64,000 nucleotides of DNA from Verrucomicrobiales bacterium (GCA_002721895.1 PBLV01000048.1:1-64000), one strand, 5' to 3'; positions 1 to 8,313 are shown, counted from the first letter of the stretch. Notes: a model not told the origin generated them from the sequence alone. Program-made: numbers and translations.

Positions 1-116
1 CCACACACATCCTCATCCAATGGCCCAACAACAACATTACCTCCTCTCCCATCCCCAATAACTCACCCTACATCCACATCCTCAGTAATGGGGATTTCAA
101 GGGTGCCGACGAATGA
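1..116 (+). CDS. C-terminal end of an unidentified protein (partial)
   Basis: The frame ending with TGA at 114-116 is open from the window edge and encodes about 37 residues ending in NGDFKGADE. Its stop overlaps the ATG of the next gene in an ATGA arrangement, which is the usual sign of translational coupling in this window. No domain can be recognised from this remnant, so no function is proposed. It is probably the upstream member of the operon with the DUF1573 gene. It may be a chance open frame. Confidence 0.4.
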   Translation, partial: THILIQWPNNNITSSPIPNNSPYIHILSNGDFKGADE

Positions 117-1180
117 GCAAATCCGACCCAATCTGGAACTGGGCACTCCCGGCCGTGCTGTTGGCGGGGTTGATGACTTGGCTCGTCTTACAGCCAGCCC
201 AGCCGCGAAAGGAGAAATCATCCGGACCGGAACCACAATTAAAACTCGCCAGAGACTCGCATGATTTTGGCACCGTGATGGCGGGCCAGAAAGTCACACA
301 GCGTTTTAAGATACGCAATACCGGGGATGCGCCACTGATCCTCGGCAAAATTTCCGCGTCCTGTAGTTGCACCGTGCCACATGTGGAAAGAAAACGCATA
401 CAGCCCGATGGCGCCGCCACAATCACCGCTGAACTGACAGTGAAGACGGGCAAGAACACCCAGAGCATCTACATCGAATCGAACGATCCCGGACAAGCGC
501 GATCCATCATTCGCCTACACGCCGAGGGCATCGCCACCGTACTCCTTGATCCGCCTGGTTTTGACTTTGGCGAACTACGGCTTGGCCAAACCTCAACCAA
601 TACCATCCGGATGACCGCCGGCGATGGCCGCCCCTTTGCTCTGATGCGCCCAACCCTGCCCGAGCTGCCGGGCATTGAGGCGGCGCTCGAGGCCCGGCCC
701 GTTGAACCCAACACTGAGGGCCGTGCCGCCGGCTGGGACGTTTCCCTCATTGTGACCCCGCGCGAACACCATCAGCCGGAGATCGATTTCTCCCCCGTCA
801 TCCACACGGATCATCCCTTGATCCCCGCCCGCGAAATCAACTCCTACCTCGCCCTGCGTCATCCCCTGCAATGGCAGGAAAAGCCCCGGCACTTCCTTGG
901 TGTGGCACATCCTGGAGAAAGCCGACAAACCAGCCTCATCCTCGCCAGCGACAGCAATTCCAGCTTCAAGATCATCGAGGCCGCCGCCGTTCATGGCGAC
1001 ATTTTTAAAGTTGAAACCGAGCCCATCGACGAGGGCCGCCGACACCGGCTGATCCTGACCGCCGCCCTGCCCTCCGACATTCCTCAGGGGTTCCAAGCCA
1101 CCCGTCTCAACATTCGCACAGACCTCCCCGCCGCGCATACCCTTGAGCCCAGTTTTTCCATCCATGTCATCCCTCGCTGA
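113..1180 (+). CDS. DUF1573-domain membrane-anchored protein
   Basis: The 355-residue protein starts with a short polar end and one membrane segment (about residues 11-27), so most of it should lie outside the cytoplasm. Residues about 45-140 match DUF1573: HDFGTVMAGQKVTQRFKIRNTGDAPL, then a SCSCT cysteine pair, then IYIESNDP. This is an immunoglobulin-like fold of the ASH/MSP type. A second, weaker copy follows from about residue 145 (GFDFGELRLGQTSTNTIRM). The biochemical role of DUF1573 proteins is not established. The gene overlaps its upstream neighbour by 4 bp and its downstream neighbour by about 17 bp, and precedes a MauE-like gene, so a role in envelope redox or protein handling is possible but only inferred. 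Confidence 0.8.
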   Translation: MSKSDPIWNWALPAVLLAGLMTWLVLQPAQPRKEKSSGPEPQLKLARDSHDFGTVMAGQKVTQRFKIRNTGDAPLILGKISASCSCTVPHVERKRIQPDGAATITAELTVKTGKNTQSIYIESNDPGQARSIIRLHAEGIATVLLDPPGFDFGELRLGQTSTNTIRMTAGDGRPFALMRPTLPELPGIEAALEARPVEPNTEGRAAGWDVSLIVTPREHHQPEIDFSPVIHTDHPLIPAREINSYLALRHPLQWQEKPRHFLGVAHPGESRQTSLILASDSNSSFKIIEAAAVHGDIFKVETEPIDEGRRHRLILTAALPSDIPQGFQATRLNIRTDLPAAHTLEPSFSIHVIPR

Positions 1181-1589
1181 ATCGCCCCGCAACATCATCC
1201 TCGGCTCGTTGCTGGCCGGCGCAGGCTTGATCATCCTCTCGCTTTTTCTGCCCCGCGTTACCGGCCTGCACGCCAAGCTGCCCGATCCTCTCAAGCCTCT
1301 CTCCCAGGAAATCTCCTATAAACTTGCCGTGGATAATTCATTGGCCGGAACCGGAGTCATCCTTGATCTTCGTTCACGGGACAAGCGCGCCCAAGACCCT
1401 GTTCCCGGCGGCGCCATTGTTGTGCCGGAAGAATCCGGTGACCCGGAATGGGACAAGCTCGCTCCCCTCCTTGAAAGCCTAGTGGACACGCCGGTTTACG
1501 TCATATTTCCCGCCCGAGGAGAACATCCTGGTTTCTTCAAAATCCGTTCCCGGCCGCTCGACCTCTGGTCGGTAAACATGCCCCATTAG
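1164..1589 (+). CDS. Small membrane protein with degenerate rhodanese-like domain
   Basis: About 141 residues from the ATG at 1164. An earlier ATG at 1143 would lengthen the overlap with the upstream gene, so the later start is preferred. There is one N-terminal membrane segment (NIILGSLLAGAGLIILSLFL). The rest has a rhodanese-like order: GVILDLRSRDKRAQDPVPGGAIVVP resembles the strand that precedes the 'GHIPGA' turn, and TPVYVIFPARGE lies where the catalytic CxxG loop would be. No cysteine is present there, so sulfurtransferase activity is unlikely. It sits between DUF1573 and MauE genes, and its stop directly abuts the next start. The rhodanese assignment is tentative. Confidence 0.6.
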   Translation: MSSLAESPRNIILGSLLAGAGLIILSLFLPRVTGLHAKLPDPLKPLSQEISYKLAVDNSLAGTGVILDLRSRDKRAQDPVPGGAIVVPEESGDPEWDKLAPLLESLVDTPVYVIFPARGEHPGFFKIRSRPLDLWSVNMPH

Positions 1590-2087
1590 ATGGACGCTGA
1601 GCCCACACCCATCTCCTCCGCATGGCCGCCTCTGGTCATCCGACTTATTACTGGCAGTCTCCTGCTCTACTCTGGCTGGCTCAAGCTCGGCGACCTCAAC
1701 AGCTTCGCCAACACTCTCGACACCATGCAGCTTCCCGTACTGCGCGACCATCCCGGCCTGCTCCTGCAGTTTGCCGAATCCCTTCCTTGGTTTGAGCTGG
1801 GCTTGGGGGTGCTGCTCGTCAGCACATTTGCCGCCCGCCCCGCCTCACTGGTCGCCGGCATGCTGTTTCTTGCCTTCACGGTACTGCTGACCTCGCTGCG
1901 CCTGCAGGGCTTTGAGGGCGAATGCGGCTGCCTCGGCCCACTGCTATCTGCGCGTGTGGGCTGGCTGCACGTGATTCTGGATGCACTGGTGACCGTCGCT
2001 TGTTTTGCGGCTGCGTTTGGATGGAGAAATCAGCCGACGATGGACACCACCTCATCCTCTGCCGAAACCCCGGCCACGAGCGAATAA
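1590..2087 (+). CDS. MauE/DoxX-like integral membrane protein
   Basis: The 165-residue protein has four predicted membrane segments (about residues 13-30, 60-80, 85-103 and 122-143). Before the last segment is a Cys-Gly-Cys motif (GFEGECGCLGPLL), as in MauE-like members of the DoxX superfamily. MauE proteins are linked to periplasmic disulfide formation or electron transfer; here that is inferred from family and the CxC motif. The ATG immediately follows the stop of the rhodanese-like gene. The last 58 bp overlap the 3' end of the convergent comB gene, so the cytoplasmic tail rich in Ser and Thr is encoded opposite comB. Confidence 0.75.
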   Translation: MDAEPTPISSAWPPLVIRLITGSLLLYSGWLKLGDLNSFANTLDTMQLPVLRDHPGLLLQFAESLPWFELGLGVLLVSTFAARPASLVAGMLFLAFTVLLTSLRLQGFEGECGCLGPLLSARVGWLHVILDALVTVACFAAAFGWRNQPTMDTTSSSAETPATSE

Positions 2088-2782
2088 ATATCCCGCTGGA
2101 CGCAATACCTCACGTCCGCCGCCAAATCCGGCAGGCTCAATAAACGGCGGCCATTCCGGGCGTAACGCATGGCCCCCTCAAGATCATCGCCCATGCTTAG
2201 GAACAAGTGGCGCGCGAGCTGTGCGGAATCCTCCACCCCAGTTCCGTATAAGTCCCACAGTTCATTCGTGATTGCGCCGGCGGCAAGGACATCCTCCAAG
2301 GCCGCCTCCTCGTACGTCCCTCCACAAACAATGATCAGGCAGGCCGGAGAATCAGTCCGAAGATGTTTCAGTGTTGAAGTAAGATTCAAGAAACTGCCCA
2401 CAAACACTTGCCGCGCGCCTGCACATGCCCTCAAGGCACGCGTCCCATTCGTGGTGGTGGTGATGATCGTTTTGCCCGCCACCGCTTCCGTCGTGTACTC
2501 GCGCGGCGAATTGCCGAGATCAAAGTCCGTTCCGCCGGCCTGCGCGGCCGTGATGCGATATCCCTCCCGTTCCCCAGCCAACAACGCGTCCGGCCGCGAC
2601 TCCTTCGCAGCAAGCGCCTCCTCAATCGTGGCCACCGGCAGAATTCCATCTGCTCCATTGGCCAGTGCGGCAACCATACTGCTCGTGGCACGAAGAATGT
2701 CGAGTACGATACAGGTGGTTTCGGACAGGTCCGTTTTGGCCAGCGCCTCAAAATCAGCGGGGGTGTTGGTAACGCGAAGCAT
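2030..2782 (-). CDS. comB: 2-phosphosulfolactate phosphatase (ComB family)
   Basis: The 250-residue protein matches ComB along its length. Visible family blocks are CIVLDILRATSSMVAALANGA near the N-terminus, LLAGEREGYR, FDLGNSPREY, and ITTTTNGTRAL. ComB is a Mg2+-dependent acid phosphatase that converts 2-phosphosulfolactate to sulfolactate in coenzyme M synthesis. In bacteria that do not make coenzyme M, homologues are common and may act in sulfolactate metabolism or on another phosphate ester, so the substrate here is uncertain. It is the last gene of the minus-strand group beginning at sppA and lies 52 bp beyond the glycosylase gene. Confidence 0.85.
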   Translation of the reverse strand: MLRVTNTPADFEALAKTDLSETTCIVLDILRATSSMVAALANGADGILPVATIEEALAAKESRPDALLAGEREGYRITAAQAGGTDFDLGNSPREYTTEAVAGKTIITTTTNGTRALRACAGARQVFVGSFLNLTSTLKHLRTDSPACLIIVCGGTYEEAALEDVLAAGAITNELWDLYGTGVEDSAQLARHLFLSMGDDLEGAMRYARNGRRLLSLPDLAADVRYCVQRDIYSLVAGVSAEDEVVSIVG

Positions 2783-2834
2783 AAGTTGCGAGTAGTGAGT
2801 GGGGAATAGGAAGTAGTGGAAAGGAGCTTGAGCC

Positions 2835-3695
2835 TCAAGATTTCCCTCTCAATCCATCCTGCGTGCGCACATGATGAAAAAGGTATTGCTGGGCGTAGCC
2901 GTGATGGGGAGCGAAGTGTTTTTGGATAAAGGCTTGCAGGCGCTTGGGCTTGGGGGCGCGGTGGGGAAAGTAGAGCTGACGCAGAGCTTTGAGGACCCAG
3001 GTATCAACAGGGAACGCGTCGGGAAAGCCATAGGCGAACAGGAGAATACAGTCGCCAACCTTGGGGCCGATGCCAGGAAGGCGCTGGATTTCTTCACGAG
3101 CCTTGGCGTAGGACATGGCGCGGAGAGCCTCGAGTTGAATCTCGCCCCGCCCAATCATTTGGGCGCTGCCCAAAAGGTACTTGGCGCGGTAGCCCATGCG
3201 ACAGGCGCGCAGTTCGGCCTCGGTGCAGGCGGCGATGCGTTCCGCTGTGGGAAAAGTGTGCCAGCCGACGCGTGCGGGTTTGCCAAAGCGCGTGCAAACT
3301 TCGCCGATGATCTGCTCGATCTGCACAATCTGTTTGTTGCTGGAACAGATGAAACCCGCGAGGGTTTCCCAGGGATCCTGCTGCAGTAGGCGCAGGCCAT
3401 GGCAGGTGCGGCGAGCGGCGGCGAGATGCGGATCAGCAGCGGGGAAACCGCCGTAAATGGTTTGCAGGTCAAGATCGACTTGCAGGTAATCGCGCAACCA
3501 CTGCCAATCGCGGATGGGGCGCACGACACGGGCGGCGATGGTTTGGCCGTTGGAGGCTAGGCGAACCCAACGACCGGCAAGGACGTTTTCCCATGCGCCA
3601 TCGACTTCGCGCCAGCGGAAGGCCTGTCCGGAGGTGAGCGTAGCCGCGAGATCATAGTCGCGTACCAGAAACGTGGCGGTGGCTGAGGCCGCCAT
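2835..3695 (-). CDS. ogg: 8-oxoguanine DNA glycosylase/AP lyase, OGG1 type
   Basis: The 286-residue protein has the N-terminal OGG domain (LTSGQAFRWREVDGAWENVLAGRWVRL) followed by the HhH-GPD domain. The signature is LPGIGPKVGDCILLFAYGFPDAFPVDTWV, which holds the hairpin, the catalytic lysine (GPKVGDC) and the essential aspartate (FPVDTWV), so an active bifunctional glycosylase is expected. It excises oxidised guanine in base-excision repair. It starts with ATG at 3695, three bases past the apt stop, and so is probably co-transcribed with apt and the sigma-factor gene. The full-length OGG_N domain favours this over an AlkA-type assignment. Confidence 0.88.
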   Translation of the reverse strand: MAASATATFLVRDYDLAATLTSGQAFRWREVDGAWENVLAGRWVRLASNGQTIAARVVRPIRDWQWLRDYLQVDLDLQTIYGGFPAADPHLAAARRTCHGLRLLQQDPWETLAGFICSSNKQIVQIEQIIGEVCTRFGKPARVGWHTFPTAERIAACTEAELRACRMGYRAKYLLGSAQMIGRGEIQLEALRAMSYAKAREEIQRLPGIGPKVGDCILLFAYGFPDAFPVDTWVLKALRQLYFPHRAPKPKRLQAFIQKHFAPHHGYAQQYLFHHVRTQDGLRGKS

Positions 3696-3698
3696 GCG

Positions 3699-4229
3699 CT
3701 AGTAGGTGATCAGCGAGCTGATCGGAGCACCGTTCATTTTCTCACGGCCATTGAGGAAACCCAACTCGATGAGGAACCCAACCTCCACAATTTCCGCGTC
3801 GATCTTCTGGAGCAAATTTGCCGCTGCCGCTGCGGTGCCACCAGTAGCGAGAAGATCATCGAGAAGCAGCACGCGCGCACCGGGCTGGAGAGCATCCTGA
3901 TGAATGGCGACGGTGGCTTCGCCATACTCCAAGCTATAACTTTCCTCGTGGGTTTTCCATGGCAGCTTGCCCTTTTTGCGAATGGGCACGAAGGCGGCAC
4001 CGAGCTGCTTGGCAGCTGCGGCAGCAAAGATGAATCCGCGCGCATCGATACCCACACAGGCATCGATACCGGCCCCAGCATGCTTGGCGGTCATAAGGTC
4101 GACGGCACCGGCAAAGAGGCGGGCGTTGCCAAGCACCGGGGTGATGTCCTTAAACTGGATTCCCGGCTGCGGAAAGTCGGGTACGTTGCGGATGGCAGCC
4201 TCGATCTCGGTGGCGGTAACGGCGCTCAT
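3699..4229 (-). CDS. apt: Adenine phosphoribosyltransferase
   Basis: At 176 residues this is normal Apt length. Diagnostic segments are PDFPQPGIQFKDITPVL near the N-terminus, CVGIDARGFIFAAAAAKQLG, FVPIRKKGKLPW, and the PRPP-binding loop VLLLDDLLATGGTAAAA. The enzyme makes AMP from adenine and PRPP in cytoplasmic purine salvage. Its ATG abuts the stop codon of the sigma-factor gene, so the two are likely translated from one message. With upp nearby, both a purine and a pyrimidine salvage transferase sit in this minus-strand group. Confidence 0.95.
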   Translation of the reverse strand: MSAVTATEIEAAIRNVPDFPQPGIQFKDITPVLGNARLFAGAVDLMTAKHAGAGIDACVGIDARGFIFAAAAAKQLGAAFVPIRKKGKLPWKTHEESYSLEYGEATVAIHQDALQPGARVLLLDDLLATGGTAAAAANLLQKIDAEIVEVGFLIELGFLNGREKMNGAPISSLITY

Positions 4230-5228
4230 TTAATGATGCTCGTATTTCTCCAGCTTCTCGATCATTCGGCGCATGCGCGCGAGGGCAATGTTCTGCACCT
4301 GCCGGACACGCTCGCGGGTGACCCCGAATTGCTCGCCCACTTCCTCCAGCGTTTTCACGTCTCCCCCACCAATTCCAAACCGGTATTTTAATATCTCTGC
4401 CTCGCGTTCGCTAAGTGTGTCCAGCAACTGATGCAACATAGCGTTGACGGTTTTTTCCTCCAGTTCCTCGTAGGGATTGTGAACATGGCTGTCCTCCACC
4501 AGATCGCCCAGCGTATCAGAATCCGCGTTGTCCCCTACCGGGGCATCAAGAGACGCGGGGCGAATGGCGGCGGTCCGGAGTTGGGCCACGCGCGCGGCGG
4601 TCATGTGCATCTCCTCAGCCAATTCATCATCGGTGGGTTCGCGTCCGAGTTCCTCCTGCATGTGCATGGCCACGCGACGCATCTTGGAAATCTTGTCCAC
4701 CAAGTGCACAGGCAGTCGAATGGTTTTGGACTGGTTGGCAAGGGCCCGCTTGATGGATTGCTTGATCCACCACGAGGCGTATGTGGACAGCTTGCCACCC
4801 TTGGCGGGATCAAAGCGGGTGACCGCCTTCATAAGGCCCATGTTGCCCTCGTCGATGAGGTCCAAAAGCGGCAGGCCGAGCCCCTCGTAATCACGGGCGA
4901 TTTTGACCACCAGGCGAAGGTTGGCCTTGATCATGTGTTGCTCGGCCTCCTCGTCACCTTTCTTGATGCGCGCGGCCAGTTCAATCTCCTCCTGGATGGT
5001 GAGCAACGGGGTGCGAGCAATCTCGTTCAGGTAAAGTTTGATGGCCGAGTCACCATCATAAGCTGGCCCAGCGTGATCGGGCTGTTTGGCGTGCGAAATG
5101 ACCGACACCGGCGGATGCTTGGAAACGCCGTTGGTGCCCTTCTTTTTCCTGACAGCGGGACGCTTCCGCGCCGAGACCTTTTTGCCTGCGGTTTTCTTTT
5201 TCACCGTTTTCCCTGATTTAGCCACCAT
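4230..5228 (-). CDS. RNA polymerase sigma-70 family factor (RpoD/RpoS-like)
   Basis: The 332-residue protein contains regions 1.2 (DSAIKLYLNEIARTPLLT), 2 (LRLVVKIARDYEGLGLPLLDLIDEGNMGLMKAVTRFDP, then STYASWWIKQSIKRAL), 3, and 4 (LSEREAEILKYRFGIGG, then the helix-turn-helix TLEEVGEQFGVTRERVRQVQ). It lacks a long region 1.1. The first roughly 35 residues are instead a Lys/Arg/Ala-rich tail (KKKTAGKKVSARKRPAVRKKKG). It may be the principal sigma factor or a group 2 relative; sequence alone cannot decide. It begins at ATG 5228 behind its own leader and is followed without a gap by apt. Confidence 0.9.
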   Translation of the reverse strand: MVAKSGKTVKKKTAGKKVSARKRPAVRKKKGTNGVSKHPPVSVISHAKQPDHAGPAYDGDSAIKLYLNEIARTPLLTIQEEIELAARIKKGDEEAEQHMIKANLRLVVKIARDYEGLGLPLLDLIDEGNMGLMKAVTRFDPAKGGKLSTYASWWIKQSIKRALANQSKTIRLPVHLVDKISKMRRVAMHMQEELGREPTDDELAEEMHMTAARVAQLRTAAIRPASLDAPVGDNADSDTLGDLVEDSHVHNPYEELEEKTVNAMLHQLLDTLSEREAEILKYRFGIGGGDVKTLEEVGEQFGVTRERVRQVQNIALARMRRMIEKLEKYEHH

Positions 5229-5238
5229 GCGGGGATGA

Positions 5239-5266
5239 AAAGTACTGATTCGCCCTAAAGTGGCAA
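5239..5266 (-). promoter_or_regulatory. Possible sigma-70 promoter for the sigma-factor gene
   Basis: On the minus strand a TTGCCA element (5261-5266) is separated by 16 bp from TACTTT (5239-5244), about 10 bp before the start codon. Matches to consensus are partial, so this is a weak call. Confidence 0.25.
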
Positions 5267-5288
5267 GTTTTTAGACGCCTTTTTCGTG

Positions 5289-6419
5289 TTAAACCTCCAG
5301 CACCTTTTCACAGCGGGTCAGGTTGCGCGGGCGCCCCTTGGTCACCAGAATATCATCCTCGAGACGAACCCCACCGACACCAGGATAGTACAACCCCGGC
5401 TCCACCGTAAGGATTTGGCCCGGGCGAAATTTGGCCTTGGATCCCGCGCCGATGCGAGGCATCTCGTGAATCTCCAGCCCCAGCCCATGCCCCGTTCCAT
5501 GAAAAAACCCTTCCATGTGGCCATTTCGACGACCGGAAAACCAACCGCCTGATTCAAAATGATCCACCACCGCCTGATGCGCGCCGACCATCGACACCCC
5601 GGCACGAATCTTGGACATCGCCACCTCCTGCGCCTTGAGGACGGCCGCATACATCTCCCGGACGCGCTCGCTAGCGCGACCCCGCACCACCGTGCGAGTG
5701 ATGTCGCCGAAATAGCCCGTCTTCTCCGCTCGGGGAAAAATGTCGATGATGATGGGTGAATGCGCCTTGAGCGGCCCGTGACCCCGTTCATGCGGATCGG
5801 TGCCTTGATTGCCGCAGGCGACAATGGTATTCGCGGCGATGCCGCCGGCCGTTAGCACGGCCGCGCCAATGATGGCCTGCAGTTTCTCGCTGGTTAGCGT
5901 GGCGTTACGGTAAATGAGCCGTCCTCCCTTGTCTATACGGCTCCGGCGCAGGGTCTGAATGGCCTCCGACATGCCCACCTCGGTCATTGCCACGGCGGCT
6001 TTCACTTTGCGAATTTCATCCGGTGTTTTAAACTCGCGCTGTGGAAAAATCGGCCCGCGACTGGCTTTCACCCGGACGCCCAACTTCTCCAGCTTCACCG
6101 CCAATCCATGGGGAAAACTTCCGGGCACAGTAACTGAACGAATTTTGCGCTCCTTTAAAACAACCGCCACGACCTCAACCAGCGGCACCTCTCTGGCGCC
6201 ATGCCCCTTCGCTTTCTCGGCATATTCGGACAACGACAGGACGCGGCAATGGGGTGCTAGTCTTTTGGCCCGGTCGAACTCCAAGTCGCTCATCACGATG
6301 TAATGCCGCCCCCGCAGCCGCAGGTAGATGAACGGATCCGGCACAAACAGGCCGGTGGCATAAAGCATATCGGCATCCTTCTCGCTGTCAGCAATGAGCA
6401 ACAGATTTTCGGAAGGCAT
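5289..6419 (-). CDS. M24-family Xaa-Pro aminopeptidase/dipeptidase
   Basis: The 376-residue protein has a creatinase-like N-terminal domain (about residues 1-130) and a pita-bread metallopeptidase domain. The five expected metal ligands are all visible: Asp226 (IIIDIFPR), Asp239 (YFGDITRT), His311 (GTGHGLGLEIHE), Glu340 (LTVEPGLYY) and Glu354 (VRLEDDILVT). It should therefore be an active dinuclear metallopeptidase cutting bonds next to proline in cytoplasmic peptides. There is no signal peptide. It lies between upp (48 bp upstream) and the sigma-factor gene. Exo- versus dipeptidase specificity cannot be told from the sequence. Confidence 0.88.
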   Translation of the reverse strand: MPSENLLLIADSEKDADMLYATGLFVPDPFIYLRLRGRHYIVMSDLEFDRAKRLAPHCRVLSLSEYAEKAKGHGAREVPLVEVVAVVLKERKIRSVTVPGSFPHGLAVKLEKLGVRVKASRGPIFPQREFKTPDEIRKVKAAVAMTEVGMSEAIQTLRRSRIDKGGRLIYRNATLTSEKLQAIIGAAVLTAGGIAANTIVACGNQGTDPHERGHGPLKAHSPIIIDIFPRAEKTGYFGDITRTVVRGRASERVREMYAAVLKAQEVAMSKIRAGVSMVGAHQAVVDHFESGGWFSGRRNGHMEGFFHGTGHGLGLEIHEMPRIGAGSKAKFRPGQILTVEPGLYYPGVGGVRLEDDILVTKGRPRNLTRCEKVLEV

Positions 6420-6467
6420 CCGCGAAGGTAGAAAGGTAGCGGACGGTCGAAAAGTTTTTTTTGCCTT

Positions 6468-7091
6468 TTAACAGCCGAAGCACCGGTCACCCGCATCACC
6501 CAACCCAGGCACAATGTAGCCGTTGGAATCCAGATGGCTGTCAATAGCCCCGGTGTAGATTTGAGACTGGGGAAATCGTTTGCGGACTGTACGCAGGCCC
6601 TCGGGAGCGGCCAGCACATGGACAAACCGAATCGTTCGCGCACCCCGACGCTCAAGCATTTCCCCCGCCGCCAAGGCGCTGCCTCCCGTAGCCAACATGG
6701 GGTCCAGCAGGAAAACCTCATAACGTGCTAAGCGACGCGGCACCTTGTCCAGATACCATTCCGGCTCGAGGGTCTTCTCATTGCGAGCCAGTCCAATGTA
6801 TCCAACCCGGGCATCTGGCAGCAGTTCATCGAGGCCACTGAGCATCCCAAGTGCCGCCCGGAGAATCGGAACCAACAAAACCTCCCGAGCCAAAGTGACT
6901 CCCCCGGTGGCCGCCAGCGGCGTCTTCACCCGGCGTGACCTGGTGGGAAGATCCCGCGCGGCCTCGTAAACGAGCGGGACAGACAGTTCTCGCAAGAGTC
7001 GGCGAAATTCGCCGTGCGGCGTGGAGGCATCGCGCAGTCGAGACAGGCGCGATTGCACAAGGGGATGGTCGATGACGGTGACGTTTTTCAA
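6468..7091 (-). CDS. upp: Uracil phosphoribosyltransferase
   Basis: The 207-residue protein has the Upp hallmarks: an N-terminal HPLVQSRLSRLRD segment, LLVPILRAALGMLSGLDELLPDARVGYIGLARNEKTLEP in the middle, the PRPP loop LLDPMLATGGSALAA, and the C-terminal uracil-binding part (YIVPGLGDAGDRCFGC). It forms UMP from uracil and PRPP in pyrimidine salvage. The ATG lies just after the stop of sppA, which implies co-transcription. Confidence 0.95.
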   Translation of the reverse strand: MKNVTVIDHPLVQSRLSRLRDASTPHGEFRRLLRELSVPLVYEAARDLPTRSRRVKTPLAATGGVTLAREVLLVPILRAALGMLSGLDELLPDARVGYIGLARNEKTLEPEWYLDKVPRRLARYEVFLLDPMLATGGSALAAGEMLERRGARTIRFVHVLAAPEGLRTVRKRFPQSQIYTGAIDSHLDSNGYIVPGLGDAGDRCFGC

Positions 7092-7092
7092 G

Positions 7093-8220
7093 CTACCTGT
7101 AAATCACTGGAGAAAGATAATAGGGCCGACCAGGATCCAGCCGGGGAAACTCCACACCAAGATCCACTTTCAACTCAGGGTTATCGGCCTTGACAAAAAA
7201 ACGAAGCAGACCGGACAAGTCGAACGGCGCGGCGTAACGCACGAGGCTGGCCGTGCCATCATCCGTGAGGCCAATGATGCGCTCGGCCTCGGCCACGGCG
7301 TCATCGAATCCGCCCAGCTTGTCAACGAAGCCGTTCTCGTATGCCACGACGCCCGAGAGGATGCGCCCATCGGCAAGACTCGCCCAGCCGGCGGATAGCG
7401 GCCGACCCTTGTCTTTTTTGTCACGGTTGAACTTTTGCGCCGCGCCGCGTCCGTCCTCGATGATTTTCTTGAACCGGCCAAAGTAAAACTGAACCAGTTC
7501 ATCGAAGAGCTTTTCATCGCCGTCAGCCTCAATCTCATCGGGTGCTTTGAAGATGCTCATGGCATCCTTGTTCTCGCCGCTGGTGATGGTAAACGGCCGG
7601 GCTCCAACTTTTTCCATCAGGCCGTGGACGTTTACAGTTTGCATAATCACGCCAATACTTCCGGTGAGGGTCAGTTCATGCGCAACAATGAATTCACACG
7701 GAGCCGCAACATAGTAGCCACCGCTCGCGGCGATGCCCGACATGGAACAGATGACGGGGTTGCCTGTGTCCTCGGTATAACCCTCGATCAAGTCGTGGAT
7801 TTCATCCGAAGCCATTACTTCGCCGCCGGGCGAATCAACCTGCAACAGAACGGCACGCACGGAGGAATCGCGCTTGGCGAGTATGAATTGGTCGCGCACG
7901 CGGGTGACCATGTTCTGGCCCGTGCCGTCAAAGCTGTATCGGGAAATAACGCCTTCCACCTTGATCACAGCGATTTTGGCCTGGGTGTCGCCATCGCGCA
8001 TTTGGATTTCGCGATACTTGTCCAAGCCGGGCGCAGCGGACCGAAAACTGCCGGCCAAGTCTCCCATGGCTTGAATAAAACTAAAGCCCAACACAGCCAG
8101 AAAGAAGAGAAGCGCCAACCCAACCAGCCACCAACCGGAGCGCCGGCGAGGCTCATCTCCCCCGGCTGGGGGCATGTTGAGGCGGGGGGGCACACCGTGT
8201 TCCGGAGGGTCTTCACTCAT
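7093..8220 (-). CDS. sppA: Signal peptide peptidase SppA (S49 serine protease)
   Basis: The 375-residue protein has a proline-rich cytoplasmic start, one membrane anchor (about residues 30-50) and an S49 protease domain. The catalytic nucleophile is Ser166 in IAASGGYYVA and the general-base lysine is Lys218 in TSGENKDAM. GSIGVIMQ and the preceding VDSPGGEV strand complete the fold. Its length fits the short, single-domain form rather than the tandem E. coli SppA. It degrades cleaved signal peptides in the inner membrane, with the catalytic domain facing outward. It is the first gene of the minus-strand run and diverges from nusA. Confidence 0.92.
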   Translation of the reverse strand: MSEDPPEHGVPPRLNMPPAGGDEPRRRSGWWLVGLALLFFLAVLGFSFIQAMGDLAGSFRSAAPGLDKYREIQMRDGDTQAKIAVIKVEGVISRYSFDGTGQNMVTRVRDQFILAKRDSSVRAVLLQVDSPGGEVMASDEIHDLIEGYTEDTGNPVICSMSGIAASGGYYVAAPCEFIVAHELTLTGSIGVIMQTVNVHGLMEKVGARPFTITSGENKDAMSIFKAPDEIEADGDEKLFDELVQFYFGRFKKIIEDGRGAAQKFNRDKKDKGRPLSAGWASLADGRILSGVVAYENGFVDKLGGFDDAVAEAERIIGLTDDGTASLVRYAAPFDLSGLLRFFVKADNPELKVDLGVEFPRLDPGRPYYLSPVIYR

Positions 8221-8226
8221 GCGGTC

Positions 8227-8255
8227 AAGCTAGCGCGGGCGGCTTTTTCGGGCAA
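8227..8255 (-). promoter_or_regulatory. Candidate promoter of sppA, giving a nearly leaderless transcript
   Basis: On the minus strand TTGCCC (8250-8255) is followed after exactly 17 bp by TAGCTT (8227-8232). The sppA ATG is only 6 bp beyond the -10-like box. Spacing is ideal but the hexamers match consensus only partly. Confidence 0.4.
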
Positions 8256-8266
8256 GTTTTTGCCGC

Positions 8267-8295
8267 TTGACGCACTTTGGCGCGAGGGCTAGGCT
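8267..8295 (+). promoter_or_regulatory. Candidate sigma-70 promoter of the nusA operon
   Basis: TTGACG (8267-8272) and TAGGCT (8290-8295) are separated by 17 bp on the plus strand. The -35 matches consensus at five of six bases, the -10 at three. It would start transcription near 8302 and yield a leader of about 95 nt before nusA. Confidence 0.4.
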
Positions 8296-8313
8296 GCCGG
8301 CGAGTCAAGTTGT

